Under the pieces are notes generated by a model. That model ran no database searches and had not been told where the DNA came from. It saw only the letters and a list, made by a program, of their open reading frames with translations. The position numbers and the translations under genes were made by a program. Positions 38,582 to 48,285 of a DNA stretch of 64,000 nt are shown piece by piece. The DNA comes from Pseudovibrio japonicus (GTDB taxonomy: Bacteria > Pseudomonadota > Alphaproteobacteria > Rhizobiales > Stappiaceae). How positions within the stretch are numbered: position 1 is the first letter of the stretch; the number at the start of each line of letters is the position of its first letter. Location of the stretch: contig NZ_BMXE01000004.1 in NCBI RefSeq assembly GCF_014651595.1, positions 520,129-584,128 of the forward strand, given 5' to 3'.

Positions 38582-39337
38582 ATGCAGTGGCAGGCAGAAG
38601 GCATCGTCATTGGAACGCGCAAGCAGGGTGAAAACAACATCCTGCTTGAGGTTCTGACACCAGACAAGGGCCGCTGCCTGGGTCTGGTTCGCGGCGGCAG
38701 ATCCCGCCGACAGCAACCCGCCCTGCAACTTGGCAACCACCTCAACCTTACATGGCGCGCCCGGCTGGACGAGCATCTGGGCTTTTTCACCGTTGAGCCC
38801 GTACAATTACGCGCGGCTCACCTCATGCAAACCGCCCGTGCCATTCACGGCCTGCAAAGCCTGTGCGCACAAGTCCGCCTTTTGCCGGAGCGTGATCCCC
38901 ATCCCAATCTGTTTCATGCGCTGGATGTTATCCTCGACCATCTCGAAGATCCGCGAATTGGTGCTGCTCTTGTGCTCCGTTTTGAGCTGGAACTACTAAA
39001 CGATCTCGGCTTCGGCCTGGATCTGACCGAATGCGCCGCCACCGGCACAACAGATGAGCTGGTCTGGGTCTCCCCGAAGTCTGGCCGTGCAGTCTGCAAA
39101 ACAGCTGGACTGCCCTATGCAAGCAAGCTTCTAACACTGCCCGAATTTATGAAGGCACCGCAATCACGGCTTTCCCAAGACGTTCAGATTTCGAAAGAGG
39201 ATATGGAGGCAGGCTTCTCACTCACCGGCTACTTCCTGTTTAAATACATCTACGAGCCGCGCGGCATCCAATGGCCGCCCGCACGAGACAGCTACATCAC
39301 CGCACTCAAAAAAGACTTTTCTGATCTGAAAGACTGA
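38582..39337 (+). CDS. recO: DNA repair protein RecO
   Basis: A 251-residue recombination mediator that loads RecA on SSB-coated DNA with RecR. The N-terminal OB fold is WQAEGIVIGTRKQGENNILL and CLGLVRGGRSRRQQPALQLG; the helical part begins near AHLMQTARAIHGLQSLCAQV, and the C-terminal FMKAPQSRLSQDV is usual. It ends the rsh to recO run and faces a small gene on the other strand 15 bases away. Confidence 0.93.
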   Translation: MQWQAEGIVIGTRKQGENNILLEVLTPDKGRCLGLVRGGRSRRQQPALQLGNHLNLTWRARLDEHLGFFTVEPVQLRAAHLMQTARAIHGLQSLCAQVRLLPERDPHPNLFHALDVILDHLEDPRIGAALVLRFELELLNDLGFGLDLTECAATGTTDELVWVSPKSGRAVCKTAGLPYASKLLTLPEFMKAPQSRLSQDVQISKEDMEAGFSLTGYFLFKYIYEPRGIQWPPARDSYITALKKDFSDLKD

Positions 39338-39352
39338 GGCCGAAAAACCTCA

Positions 39353-39673
39353 TTAGTCTCTCTGCGGGCCATTCCCGCCCGGCAAGATAATAACCGGTCC
39401 AGTGCTACGCCCCGCAAGCGGCACATACCGCTTTTTAGGAGGCGCTACATAAGGGTGCTGATCCTCTGGTGGCGGCTGAAACCAGCTTGGCCGCACGCCC
39501 GGTGCGACTTGCGCCTCACCCTGCCCTGCACTAGCCTGCGGAGCAGTTTGTTGATAGGGCACGCCCTGAGACTGGCTCCGGTCATAGTCAGCGGCATGGC
39601 TATAGGACAAAAACGCAACCAATCCGCATATCAACGTAAAACCCTTGACCACTAAACTTTGCATTGCAAACAC
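39353..39673 (-). CDS. Hypothetical exported proline-rich protein
   Basis: A 106-residue protein with an N-terminal signal peptide (about residues 1-27, ending SYSHAADYD) and a mature part rich in Pro and Gln (QTAPQASAGQGEAQ, WFQPPPEDQHPYVAPPKKR). No family is recognised. The GTG start at 39673 follows GGGAGAATAG; ATG three codons later is an alternative. It is probably small and periplasmic or surface-linked. Confidence 0.6.
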   Translation of the reverse strand: MFAMQSLVVKGFTLICGLVAFLSYSHAADYDRSQSQGVPYQQTAPQASAGQGEAQVAPGVRPSWFQPPPEDQHPYVAPPKKRYVPLAGRSTGPVIILPGGNGPQRD

Positions 39674-39964
39674 CTATTCTCCCGGCCTGCAGCAACATGT
39701 TGCCTTCTGCACGCTTTAGACTACCTCAACGAGAATCAGGTCCTCTTAAGTCATTTTGGAAAATTCGAGCAATCTCTGGCCCCTGTTTTTGCCGCCAGTG
39801 TTTGCAGTTGCTTGCGGGGAATTAAGTATTCGCAGCAATACGCTACAAAATGCATGTTTTTCCGAGAGACCCAAACCTTTGAAAAGCGCTGTTTTCTGAG
39901 GATTTCATTGACATGTCGAAGCGTGAGCGTGGACAGAACAAGCCAAGAACGATAATCAAGTGTC

Positions 39965-42217
39965 ATGGGACAAGAAGTGAGCGGCCATGATGGCCCGGAA
40001 ACAATCGATCTTAAGGGCGCTCTGGAAGAGCGTTACCTCAGCTACGCGCTGACAACCATCATGCATCGGGCATTGCCAGATGTGCGCGATGGATTGAAGC
40101 CAGTGCACCGTCGCATTCTGTATGGCATGCGCCTGCTGAAGCTCGATCCAAATCAGGGTTTTAAGAAGTGCGCACGTGTTGTGGGTGACGTCATGGGTAA
40201 ATATCACCCACACGGTGACGCTGCCATCTACGACGCGCTTGTACGCCTTGCCCAAGATTTCTCCGTTCGCTACCCCATGGTCGATGGTCAGGGCAACTTC
40301 GGTAACATCGACGGCGACAGCGCCGCCGCCATGCGTTACACCGAAGCCCGCATGACTGATGTGGCCACTCGTATTCTGGATGGCCTCAACGAAAACGCGA
40401 TCGACTTCCGCGAAACCTATGATGGCTTGGATTCCGAGCCCGTCGTCCTACCGGGCAGCTTCCCGAACCTGCTGGCCAACGGCTCCACCGGCATCGCTGT
40501 GGGTATGGCAACATCCATCCCGCCGCATAACGCCTATGAGCTATGCAACGCCTGTCAGCTGCTGATCTCAAAGCCAGATGCAGAAGTTGAAGAGCTGCTT
40601 GAGCACATCAAGGGCCCCGACTTCCCGACAGGCGGTACCATTGTCAACGACAAAGGCTCCATTCTGGAAGCCTACAAGACAGGCCGCGGCAGCTTCCGTA
40701 CCCGTGCGAAATGGCACAAGGAAGAAGGCGCACGCGGCACCTACAATATTGTCGTCACCGAAATTCCATATCTCGTTCAAAAGTCCCGTTTGATCGAGAA
40801 AATCGCAGAACTCCTCATGGCGCGCAAGCTGCCGCTGCTGGACGACATCCGCGATGAATCGGCCGAAGACGTACGCGTCGTGCTGGTCCCGCGCAACAAG
40901 AACGTGGACCCCGAACTTCTCATGGCATCCCTGTTCAAGCTGACGGATCTGGAAAACAGATTCTCGCTGAACATGAATGTCCTGTCCAAAGGCGTCGTGC
41001 CAAAGGTCATGAGCCTGAAGGACGTCCTGCAGGAATGGCTAGAGCACCAGAAAGAAGTTCTGGTTCGTCGCTCCAACCACAGGCTGGACCAGATTAACCA
41101 CCGTCTAGAGGTTCTGGAAGGCTATCTGATTGCCTACCTGAACATCGACGAAGTCATCCGCATCATCCGTGAGGAAGATGACGCCAAGGCCTCACTTATT
41201 CAAGCCTTTGAGCTGACGGATGTTCAGGCCGAAGCAATCTTGAACATGCGGCTGCGCTCTTTGCGCAAGCTCGAAGAGTTCGAGATCAAAAAAGAACACG
41301 ACAAGCTTTCCAAGGAAAAAGCAGGCCTTGAGTCCTTGCTCGCTTCCAACAAAAAGCAGTGGAATCGCGTTTCCAAACAAGTCGGCGAAATCGGCAAGGC
41401 CTACGGGCCGGAAACCGAAATTGGCGCTCGCAGAACAGACTTCGGCAGCGCATCAGACCGCGACCTTGAAGAAATCCATCAGGCCATGATCGAAAAGGAA
41501 CCAATCACGGTTGTTATCTCCGAGAAGGGCTGGATTAGAACGCTGAAGGGTCACGTTCAGGATGTCTCCAACCTTGCTTTCAAGCAGGGTGACCAGCTGC
41601 ACTTGTCCTTCCACGCAGAAACCACCAGCAAGATCCTGATCTTCACCAGCGGCGGTAAGTTCTACACTCTGGGCGCAGACAAACTACCGGGTGGTCGCGG
41701 CCACGGTGAACCGATCCGCTTGATGCTGGATATGGACGAGACACAGGAAATCGTCAGCGCCTTTGTACATGAACCTGAACGCAAGCTCCTCATGTCCACG
41801 GACGGAGCCTATGGCTTTGTGGTTCAGGAAAAAGATGTGATTGCCAATACCCGCAAGGGCAAACAGGTGCTCAATGTGACAGCTCCGGCGAAAGCTGTCC
41901 TGTGCGTACCAGCTATTGGTGACTATGTAGCTGTAATCGGCCACAACAGAAAACTTCTCACCTTCCCGCTTGCACAAATCGCAGTTATGACGCGAGGCCG
42001 AGGTGTTCGCCTGCAGCGCTACAGGGATGGCGGAATATCCGATATCAAGACCTTCGATTCAGAAGAAGGCCTGACTTGGACAGATGCATCTGGTCGCGTC
42101 TTCAAACGCACTCTGGATGAAATGCAGGACTGGCGCGGAGACCGTGGTCAAGCTGGTCGTCTGCCACCAAACGGGTTCCCAAGAACCAACAAGTTTGGTG
42201 GAAATTCAATAGGTTGA
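39965..42217 (+). CDS. parC: DNA topoisomerase IV subunit A
   Basis: A 750-residue subunit that breaks and rejoins DNA with ParE to separate daughter chromosomes. The N-terminus has [17 protein letters not shown] and the catalytic Tyr125 in [10 protein letters not shown]. The quinolone region reads [15 protein letters not shown]: Ala86 and Asp90 stand at the positions of E. coli Ser80 and Glu84. The C-terminal half has the beta-pinwheel repeats of the ParC kind, not the GyrA box. Length and order are normal. Confidence 0.97.
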   Translation: MGQEVSGHDGPETIDLKGALEERYLSYALTTIMHRALPDVRDGLKPVHRRILYGMRLLKLDPNQGFKKCARVVGDVMGKYHPHGDAAIYDALVRLAQDFSVRYPMVDGQGNFGNIDGDSAAAMRYTEARMTDVATRILDGLNENAIDFRETYDGLDSEPVVLPGSFPNLLANGSTGIAVGMATSIPPHNAYELCNACQLLISKPDAEVEELLEHIKGPDFPTGGTIVNDKGSILEAYKTGRGSFRTRAKWHKEEGARGTYNIVVTEIPYLVQKSRLIEKIAELLMARKLPLLDDIRDESAEDVRVVLVPRNKNVDPELLMASLFKLTDLENRFSLNMNVLSKGVVPKVMSLKDVLQEWLEHQKEVLVRRSNHRLDQINHRLEVLEGYLIAYLNIDEVIRIIREEDDAKASLIQAFELTDVQAEAILNMRLRSLRKLEEFEIKKEHDKLSKEKAGLESLLASNKKQWNRVSKQVGEIGKAYGPETEIGARRTDFGSASDRDLEEIHQAMIEKEPITVVISEKGWIRTLKGHVQDVSNLAFKQGDQLHLSFHAETTSKILIFTSGGKFYTLGADKLPGGRGHGEPIRLMLDMDETQEIVSAFVHEPERKLLMSTDGAYGFVVQEKDVIANTRKGKQVLNVTAPAKAVLCVPAIGDYVAVIGHNRKLLTFPLAQIAVMTRGRGVRLQRYRDGGISDIKTFDSEEGLTWTDASGRVFKRTLDEMQDWRGDRGQAGRLPPNGFPRTNKFGGNSIG

Positions 42218-42262
42218 GGCGAAGTTCGGAATCAACTTCTTCACACCTTGCCCCATACTCAC

Positions 42263-42297
42263 AAAAACAGAGCCTGAGCGGCTCTGTTTTTCGTTTT
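42263..42297. terminator. Bidirectional terminator parC/yjjX
   Basis: AAAAACAGAGCC and GGCTCTGTTTTT pair around a short loop. The T-run serves parC on the plus strand; the A-run gives the same in reverse for yjjX. Confidence 0.93.
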
Positions 42298-42325
42298 AAC
42301 TGAATCATTCTCTCAAATAAACCTG

Positions 42326-42859
42326 CTAAGCATCTAAGAAGGCAGGAGATCTGAATGGTAGCAGCGCGAGATAAAGCGTATCAACATAGGTTGAGGTACG
42401 CGTCAGGCGTCCCCCTGTCAGCAAGCCAACGGCTCCGCCCTTTTGTTTGATGTTGTCAGTACCATAGATCTCGTCAATCGCATGCCCAAGCTCCATACCA
42501 GAGCGGATCAAATGCATCACCTTTTCCGGCAAAGGCAGCAGCATGGAGCGACTAGCTGAAACCTGCCCTTCACGAGAGACCACCACCATCCATGCGAAGG
42601 TGTAGGCCATTCCGTGCATCACGCAGATACCGCCTTCCAGCCCAACACCAAAATCCGCATCAGCCTCCGCTTCCAATGCGTTTTGCGCACGCATCACAGC
42701 ACCCTGATGTGTTTCCTCATCACTCATGGGCTGGTCAGGAACCCCGGAAGGAACAGTTGCAGAAACCAGTTCAATTTCATCAGCAGGGAACTGCGCTCTA
42801 AAAGCCTCAAGCGTAGCGTTCACCTTGACCGGGTTTTGAGAGGCGACAACAATCTTCAT
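42326..42859 (-). CDS. yjjX: Inosine/xanthosine triphosphatase
   Basis: A 177-residue house-cleaning NTPase of the YjjX/DUF84 family. MKIVVASQNPVKVNATLEAF at the start and DFGVGLEGGICVMHG in the centre are hallmarks; GHAIDEIYGTDNIKQKGGAV and LTGGRLTRTSTYVDTL follow. It hydrolyses dITP/XTP to avoid their insertion in DNA or RNA. It is convergent with parC and its own start follows AGGAGCC. Confidence 0.9.
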   Translation of the reverse strand: MKIVVASQNPVKVNATLEAFRAQFPADEIELVSATVPSGVPDQPMSDEETHQGAVMRAQNALEAEADADFGVGLEGGICVMHGMAYTFAWMVVVSREGQVSASRSMLLPLPEKVMHLIRSGMELGHAIDEIYGTDNIKQKGGAVGLLTGGRLTRTSTYVDTLYLALLPFRSPAFLDA

Positions 42860-42979
42860 GAAAAGGCTCCTGACAAATCAGAGTGTCTCACGCATACACT
42901 TATGGAGAAAGCAGAGACACACATAAGAATAGGCCTGAGGCAAAAAGCTGGAGCATCGCCTGTTGAATCTTGGAATGCT

Positions 42980-43456
42980 CTAGCGGTTCTTCAGCAGACG
43001 CTGCTTTTCGCGGTTCCAGTCACGCGTCTTTTCGGTCTGGCGCTTGTCGTGGGCTTTTTTACCCCGCGCAAGAGCCACTTCCATCTTCGCACGCCCATCT
43101 TCGTTAAAGTAAATTCTGAGCGGCACTATGGTCTTGCCTTCTTTCTGAACAGAAGCAAAAAGCTTGTTCAATTCCCGGCGGTGCATCAGTAGTTTACGAG
43201 GACGGCGAGGTTCATGATTGAACCGGTTACCCTGCGTATATTCAGGAATGTAGATGTTGTAGACCATCATCTCACCCTGATACTCGGCGGCATAGCTCTC
43301 AGCAATATTGCTTTTGCCCTGACGAAGGGACTTCACTTCAGTCCCCCTCAGTTCAATCCCAGCCTCAAACACATCTTCAATTTCGTAGTTAAAACGGGCC
43401 TTCCGGTTTTCCGCAACAACCTTGCGCCCGGGAACGCCACCTTTTTTGGCAGCCAT
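42980..43456 (-). CDS. smpB: SsrA-binding protein
   Basis: A 158-residue partner of tmRNA in rescue of stalled ribosomes. [20 protein letters not shown] and [19 protein letters not shown] are diagnostic, as is the basic tail ([20 protein letters not shown]) that fills the mRNA channel. It lies 67 bases after dapA in the same orientation, the usual neighbour. No tmRNA gene is in the window. Confidence 0.97.
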   Translation of the reverse strand: MAAKKGGVPGRKVVAENRKARFNYEIEDVFEAGIELRGTEVKSLRQGKSNIAESYAAEYQGEMMVYNIYIPEYTQGNRFNHEPRRPRKLLMHRRELNKLFASVQKEGKTIVPLRIYFNEDGRAKMEVALARGKKAHDKRQTEKTRDWNREKQRLLKNR

Positions 43457-43486
43457 TTTATTTCCTTATATCATTCAATAAAGGGC

Positions 43487-43515
43487 TCTGCGCACACTCC
43501 AAAAAGGTGCGCAGA
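43487..43515 (-). terminator. Hairpin after dapA
   Basis: Nine-base stem TCTGCGCAC/GTGCGCAGA with an 11-base loop, nine bases beyond the dapA stop. A weak T-run (CCCTTTATT) follows on the minus strand. It probably reduces readthrough into smpB. Confidence 0.6.
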
Positions 43516-43523
43516 ACACCGGA

Positions 43524-44402
43524 CTAGTTGATCAGGCCAGCATGAACCATTGCCTTGCGAATGGTCTCCTGAGTTTCCTCAGTGACTTTAACCAAAGGCA
43601 CACGTAGTTCTTCTTCCATCAAGCCAAGCAAGGACAAAGCATACTTTGGCCCAGCTGGATTCGGTTCGATGAACATCGCATCATGCAGCGGAGCAAGTCG
43701 GTCCTGAATGCTCAGCGCGGTTGCAAAATCACCTGCAAGACACGCTTCCTGAAACTGTGAGCACAGCGACGGAGCAACGTTTGCTGTCACAGAGATACAC
43801 CCATTTCCACCATGAGCCATAAAGCCAAGCGCGGTGATATCCTCTCCAGAAAGCTGGATGAACTCTTTGCCACACTGATGACGCTGCATGGAGGCGCGGG
43901 CAAGGTTGGCAGTGGCGTCTTTCACGCCCACAATATTGTCAACTTCGTCAAACAGCTCGGCCATGGTTTCAGGCAGCATGTCAATGATGGAACGGCCCGG
44001 AATGTTATAGATGTAGATCGGCAGATCTACAGAAGCAGCAATCGCTTTAAAGTGGGCTTTCAACCCAGCCTGATTTGGCTTGTTGTAATAAGGTGTGACA
44101 GACAAAATTGCATCCGCCCCCACTTCCTGTGCATGCTGCGCAAACTCAATCGCTTCAACCGGATTATTTGAGCCCGCCCCGGCCATCACCGGAACGCGGC
44201 CAGCAGAAACCTCAACAGCCATCTGTACAACGCGCTTGTGCTCATCAAAAGATAGTGTCGGGCTTTCACCGGTTGTTCCCACGGGGACAAGCCCGTGGGA
44301 GCCCTGTTTTATCTGCCAATCCACGAATTCCCGGAAGGCCTTCTCATCCACTTTGCCATCCTTAAAAGGGGTGACAAGCGCTGGAATTGATCCTCTAAAC
44401 AT
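43524..44402 (-). CDS. dapA: 4-hydroxy-tetrahydrodipicolinate synthase
   Basis: A 292-residue TIM-barrel enzyme condensing pyruvate and aspartate semialdehyde in lysine and diaminopimelate synthesis. The substrate-carboxyl loop is [14 protein letters not shown], the catalytic Tyr is in [12 protein letters not shown] and the Schiff-base Lys in [17 protein letters not shown]. The product also feeds the meso-diaminopimelate used by the L,D-transpeptidase and lytic enzymes. ATG at 44402 follows the site AACGAGGAACCTGAA. slt diverges from it. Confidence 0.97.
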   Translation of the reverse strand: MFRGSIPALVTPFKDGKVDEKAFREFVDWQIKQGSHGLVPVGTTGESPTLSFDEHKRVVQMAVEVSAGRVPVMAGAGSNNPVEAIEFAQHAQEVGADAILSVTPYYNKPNQAGLKAHFKAIAASVDLPIYIYNIPGRSIIDMLPETMAELFDEVDNIVGVKDATANLARASMQRHQCGKEFIQLSGEDITALGFMAHGGNGCISVTANVAPSLCSQFQEACLAGDFATALSIQDRLAPLHDAMFIEPNPAGPKYALSLLGLMEEELRVPLVKVTEETQETIRKAMVHAGLIN

Positions 44403-44609
44403 TTCAGGTTCCTCGTTGGATTACTTATAAACAGAGCAAAATTTGCATGTGCCCTCAAAGGGGTGGCAAACCGTAAAATGATCTAGCCCATCTCGACAAT
44501 ATCACCAAGACCTTCTGTTATTAGATTCAGGAATTTTTTTGTGCTCATATTTAGGCCAGTTTCACCTGTGAGTATGATAGGTCTACGGGCGAAACATTAA
44601 ACAGATATT
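44403..44609. other. dapA/slt divergent region
   Basis: Besides the palindrome next to it, this stretch has the promoters of both genes. I see no other clear element. Confidence 0.35.
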
Positions 44610-44650
44610 TACTCTGTTTGTGGCAAACAGAGTATTGGATTTTTTGCGAA
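44610..44650 (+). promoter_or_regulatory. 25-base palindrome with T-run in the slt leader
   Basis: Perfect arms TACTCTGTTTG (44610-44620) and CAAACAGAGTA (44624-44634) with a three-base loop are followed by TTGGATTTTTTG. It lies 66-106 bases before slt and could be an attenuator or an operator between slt and dapA. Confidence 0.6.
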
Positions 44651-44715
44651 TTAAACCGTCCGGTGCGTATTCTGCCGGATAAATAACACTCAGGTGAGAC
44701 TGGCCGACGAGTAGT

Positions 44716-47013
44716 ATGCGTATCCGTAAGCTTCTTCTTGTATCGACACGAATTAGTGCAGTTGCGATTGCAACGACCTTTTCAGCATCGGCATTTTCTG
44801 CTGTATCCTCTTTAAATCACAGCGTAATTCCCGTTCCGAACCCTGCTAAAGCCGTGCGCACAGCAACCTTATCGGGCCAACAGAGCACCTTGCAAAGCAT
44901 GCAGCTCATGGCAAAGCCACGCTCCAAACCCTCTGCAACGGCGCAAGGAATAACGGTCAGTACCAACAGCACTCAGTTGTCCAGTTACGCTCCAGCAACG
45001 CCCATAAGCAGCAGCAAAAATCAGGTCTCAAACCGCCCGTCCAGTCCGCAAAGTGCGGTAGAAGCGACCTCAACATTAACAAATTCTTATCCACAGGGAT
45101 TGAGCACAGCTCAAGCAACCGGATCGGTCGAGCCGCTGAAGACTGTGCTGCAGCACGTCAAAGCTGGACGTCTGAATGAAGCCCTGCGCGCCCGCAATGC
45201 CTTGCCGGATAACCTTGACCGCCGACTGGCCGATTGGTTCATTATGCTACGCGGCGGACCTAAAACACCTGTCACCCATATTGCTCAGTTTGCCGCAAGC
45301 GCGCCGCATTGGCCCACCGCAAAGGTTGTACGGGCACGCGGAGAAGTCGCCCTTGCCGCCTCCAACCTGACACCGACGCAGGTCATTGGCGCGTTCGGCA
45401 CATCTGTACCTGAAACCAATGACGGTAAACTCGCTCTCGCAAAGGCTTATCTAGCTCAGGGCAATAAAGGCGACGCAGCAAAACTCATCCGCCCACTTTG
45501 GCAAGAAAATATCCTTGAGCCCGACGAAGAAGCTGCAATCCGCAAAACCTTCGGCAGTCTCCTAAGCCAGAAAGACCATCGCCTCAGAGCCGAGATGCTG
45601 CTCTACCGAGACAGAACCCGTGGAGCCGAACGTCTGCTTTCCGAGCTGTCTCAGGACGAACAGACTTACGTTCAAGCTCGCATCGCCAGCATCCGCAAAA
45701 ACAGGAACGCTCTTAGTAAGCTAAGAAACGTCCCGCGCACCATGCAATCGGACAGCAACTATCAGTATGCCCTGATAGAGCACTATCGCGAACAGGGCGA
45801 TTATGAGACTGCGGCAAAACTCATGGAGGCAGCCCCAACCGACCCCGCCATCTTACTCCATGGCGACAGTTGGTGGCAGCAGCGCCGCGACATCTCCCGC
45901 GAAATGGTAGAGGCAGGCCAGTCGCGCCGCGCCTACAATATTGCCGCGCACCATGCTGCGGAAACTCCGGGCATGATTGTTGAGGCTGAATTTCATGCCG
46001 GATGGTTTGCCCTGCGATATGTTGGGGATCCAAATTTGGCCGAACCGCACTTCAAGCGCATCGCCAAGCTTGGTACCACCTCACAAACCCTGTCCCGCGC
46101 CTACTATTGGCTAGGCCGAACACGGGAAGCCCTCAAAGACACGCAGGACGCCATCTCTTATTACCAGCAGGCGGGAGCGTTTCAGACCTCCTATTACGGT
46201 CAGCTGGCACTGGCAAAACTCGGCATCAATCAACTACCATTGGCAGCACTCCCGCAGGTGACAGAGGCAGATCAAGCCGCGTTCGATCAGAACGAGCTCG
46301 TTCATGCGATCAAACGCATGGACGAAGCTGGTCTGCACAGTGATTCACTGTTGTTCTATACGCATCTTGCACGAACGCTGCCAACAAACGGGCAACTCAG
46401 GCTTCTTTCCGAGCTGGCAGAATCGCGTGGTATCTATCAGTGGTCAACAATGGTCGGCCGCCTGGCACAGGCTGAGCGCGCAGAGGCAGCCCCACTCGCG
46501 TACCCAACCAACGCACTTCCAACCAAAACGCGCATAACGAAAGGCATCGAAACACCAGTAGTTTATGCAATCGCACGACAAGAGAGCTCATTTAACCCCG
46601 AAGCACGCAGTTCTGCTGGCGCACTGGGATTACTTCAGCTGATGCCCGGAACAGCACGCGAGACCGCTCGTAAGCTCGGCGTCTCCTACAATAAATCGCG
46701 CCTCACCTCAGATCCGGCCTACAACGCCACGCTTGGCGCCGCGGTCCTGGGTGATTTGGCAGAAGAATTCGATGGGTCCTACATCCTTACTTTCGCAGCC
46801 TACAATGCAGGAAAGAACAAGGTGAAGGAATGGATCGAGCGCTTTGGTGATCCGCGCAATCCAAGCGTCGATCCAATTGATTGGGTTGAATCAATTCCTT
46901 ACACCGAAACTCGGAACTACGTGCAACGCATCACAGAAAACCTTCAGGTCTATCGCTACAAGCTTGAAAACAAGCCACTCACGATCACACAGGACCTGAC
47001 ACGCGGCTATTAA
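44716..47013 (+). CDS. slt: Soluble lytic murein transglycosylase
   Basis: A 765-residue exported glycan-cleaving enzyme. A signal peptide is at about residues 1-29, a low-complexity Ser/Gln/Pro linker follows to about 130, then a long stretch of helical repeats (the superhelical ring) and a C-terminal goose-lysozyme-like domain: IARQESSFNPEARSSAGALG with the catalytic Glu623, LLQLMPGTARETARKLG, and FAAYNAGKNKVKEWIERFG. It cuts murein to 1,6-anhydro products. dapA diverges from it; a palindrome lies in the leader. Confidence 0.95.
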   Translation: MRIRKLLLVSTRISAVAIATTFSASAFSAVSSLNHSVIPVPNPAKAVRTATLSGQQSTLQSMQLMAKPRSKPSATAQGITVSTNSTQLSSYAPATPISSSKNQVSNRPSSPQSAVEATSTLTNSYPQGLSTAQATGSVEPLKTVLQHVKAGRLNEALRARNALPDNLDRRLADWFIMLRGGPKTPVTHIAQFAASAPHWPTAKVVRARGEVALAASNLTPTQVIGAFGTSVPETNDGKLALAKAYLAQGNKGDAAKLIRPLWQENILEPDEEAAIRKTFGSLLSQKDHRLRAEMLLYRDRTRGAERLLSELSQDEQTYVQARIASIRKNRNALSKLRNVPRTMQSDSNYQYALIEHYREQGDYETAAKLMEAAPTDPAILLHGDSWWQQRRDISREMVEAGQSRRAYNIAAHHAAETPGMIVEAEFHAGWFALRYVGDPNLAEPHFKRIAKLGTTSQTLSRAYYWLGRTREALKDTQDAISYYQQAGAFQTSYYGQLALAKLGINQLPLAALPQVTEADQAAFDQNELVHAIKRMDEAGLHSDSLLFYTHLARTLPTNGQLRLLSELAESRGIYQWSTMVGRLAQAERAEAAPLAYPTNALPTKTRITKGIETPVVYAIARQESSFNPEARSSAGALGLLQLMPGTARETARKLGVSYNKSRLTSDPAYNATLGAAVLGDLAEEFDGSYILTFAAYNAGKNKVKEWIERFGDPRNPSVDPIDWVESIPYTETRNYVQRITENLQVYRYKLENKPLTITQDLTRGY

Positions 47014-47037
47014 CAAGCCTTGCACAGAAACTATCCG

Positions 47038-47080
47038 ATGCAAAGTGCCCGGCAATATTGTCGGGTCTTTTGCATTTTGG
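47038..47080 (+). terminator. Intrinsic terminator of slt
   Basis: ATGCAAA/TTTGCAT outer stem, inner GC stem and a TTTT tail lie 25 bases after the slt stop. Confidence 0.8.
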
Positions 47081-47314
47081 GCAGAAGATCCCTTCGCTCC
47101 CATCGCCTGATGCCTCCCACAACTTTGACAAGACACGCGCAAAAACCTGCCCTATGGTGAGTATAACTAAGTCAGCGTTCATCAAGCTCCTTTACTGAGA
47201 CCATACAAGGGCCTCACAACTCAATCCGTACGCAAACACCGTTTGATAACGCGGATTTCATAGAGAGCTACAGTATAATACGCTGAAAACTCAGAAGCAT
47301 TTCGGGAGGGTTTC
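47081..47314. other. Intergenic region before the hydrolase gene
   Basis: About 230 bases with the hydrolase promoter; a good site CGGGAGGG precedes ATG at 47315. No other element is clear. Confidence 0.35.
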
Positions 47315-48220
47315 ATGCTTCAAGCCTCTGATTATATCGACAGTGACCTTCAAAACGTAGCTGGCGCAACCCGTTTCACTTGGAAGGCAAGTGACGGCCT
47401 AACCCTGTCAGCGCACATCTGGGAACCGGAAGCCCCTTGTGAGCCAACAGTGGTCTGTCTTCCTGGGCTCACAAGAAACACACGAGATTTCTACTACCTG
47501 GCAAATTACCTGAGAAAGAACGGACTCCGCGTCATCGCCATGGATTACCGTGGTCGCGGCCTATCAGACCATTCTGATGACTTTAAAACCTACAGCCTCA
47601 GTCAGGAGGCAGATGACATCGATCGCGGTATAGAAGCTCTCGGCCTCGATAAATTTGCGTTGATCGGCACCTCCCGCGGCGGCCTCCATGCCGTCTTTAT
47701 GGCGCAGCGCTATCCAGAACGCCTCTTGTCTGTGATTATCAACGATATCGGCCCAGTAATTGAGCCACCTGCCCTTGATGACATCATCGCTTCAGTGGGC
47801 ACACTCATGAAGCAACCAAACATGCATGCAGCAGCCGAACGTCAGGCGTCCATTCATGGAACCACATTCACTGCCATGTCGGAAGAAGACTGGATAACCT
47901 TTGCTAATCAACTATACACCCCAGTTTCTGATGGCGTAATCCTTCACTACGACAAACGGTTGGGGGACACGATCCGCAGAGAAAACAAAGCCGCCCCGGA
48001 CGATAATCTCTGGAAACCATTTGGCGCCCTAAAACCAATCCCGCACCTCCTGCTTCACGGGCAAAACTCCCCCCTCCTCTCGGCAAACACTGTCAAGGAG
48101 ATGCAGCAGACACATCAAAAGATGGAAGTCTTGACTGTGCCCAATCAAGGTCACGCACCCTTGCTCTGGGATCAACTCTCTCAGAACCACATTCGGAGTT
48201 TTGTTCTCGCAAACACATGA
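47315..48220 (+). CDS. Alpha/beta hydrolase
   Basis: A 301-residue hydrolase fold protein. The nucleophile elbow is GTSRGG (LIGTSRGGLHAVFMAQRYP), the oxyanion region VVCLPGLTRNTRDFYYLA, and the catalytic His is in NQGHAPLLWD near the C-terminus; an Asp in the linker completes the triad. No signal peptide is seen. The substrate (ester, lactone or haloalkane-like) cannot be deduced. It is convergent with the first porin and ends 66 bases from it. Confidence 0.88.
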   Translation: MLQASDYIDSDLQNVAGATRFTWKASDGLTLSAHIWEPEAPCEPTVVCLPGLTRNTRDFYYLANYLRKNGLRVIAMDYRGRGLSDHSDDFKTYSLSQEADDIDRGIEALGLDKFALIGTSRGGLHAVFMAQRYPERLLSVIINDIGPVIEPPALDDIIASVGTLMKQPNMHAAAERQASIHGTTFTAMSEEDWITFANQLYTPVSDGVILHYDKRLGDTIRRENKAAPDDNLWKPFGALKPIPHLLLHGQNSPLLSANTVKEMQQTHQKMEVLTVPNQGHAPLLWDQLSQNHIRSFVLANT

Positions 48221-48227
48221 ACCACGC

Positions 48228-48264
48228 AAAAAAGAGGAGCTGGATCGTTAGATCCAACTCCCAA
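48228..48264 (-). terminator. Terminator of porin 1
   Basis: On the minus strand a ten-base stem (GAGTTGGATC with GATCCAGCTC, one wobble) around a four-base loop runs into a six-base T tract. It sits between two convergent genes. Confidence 0.88.
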
Positions 48265-48285
48265 GTCCTTCAAGAAACTCAAAAT

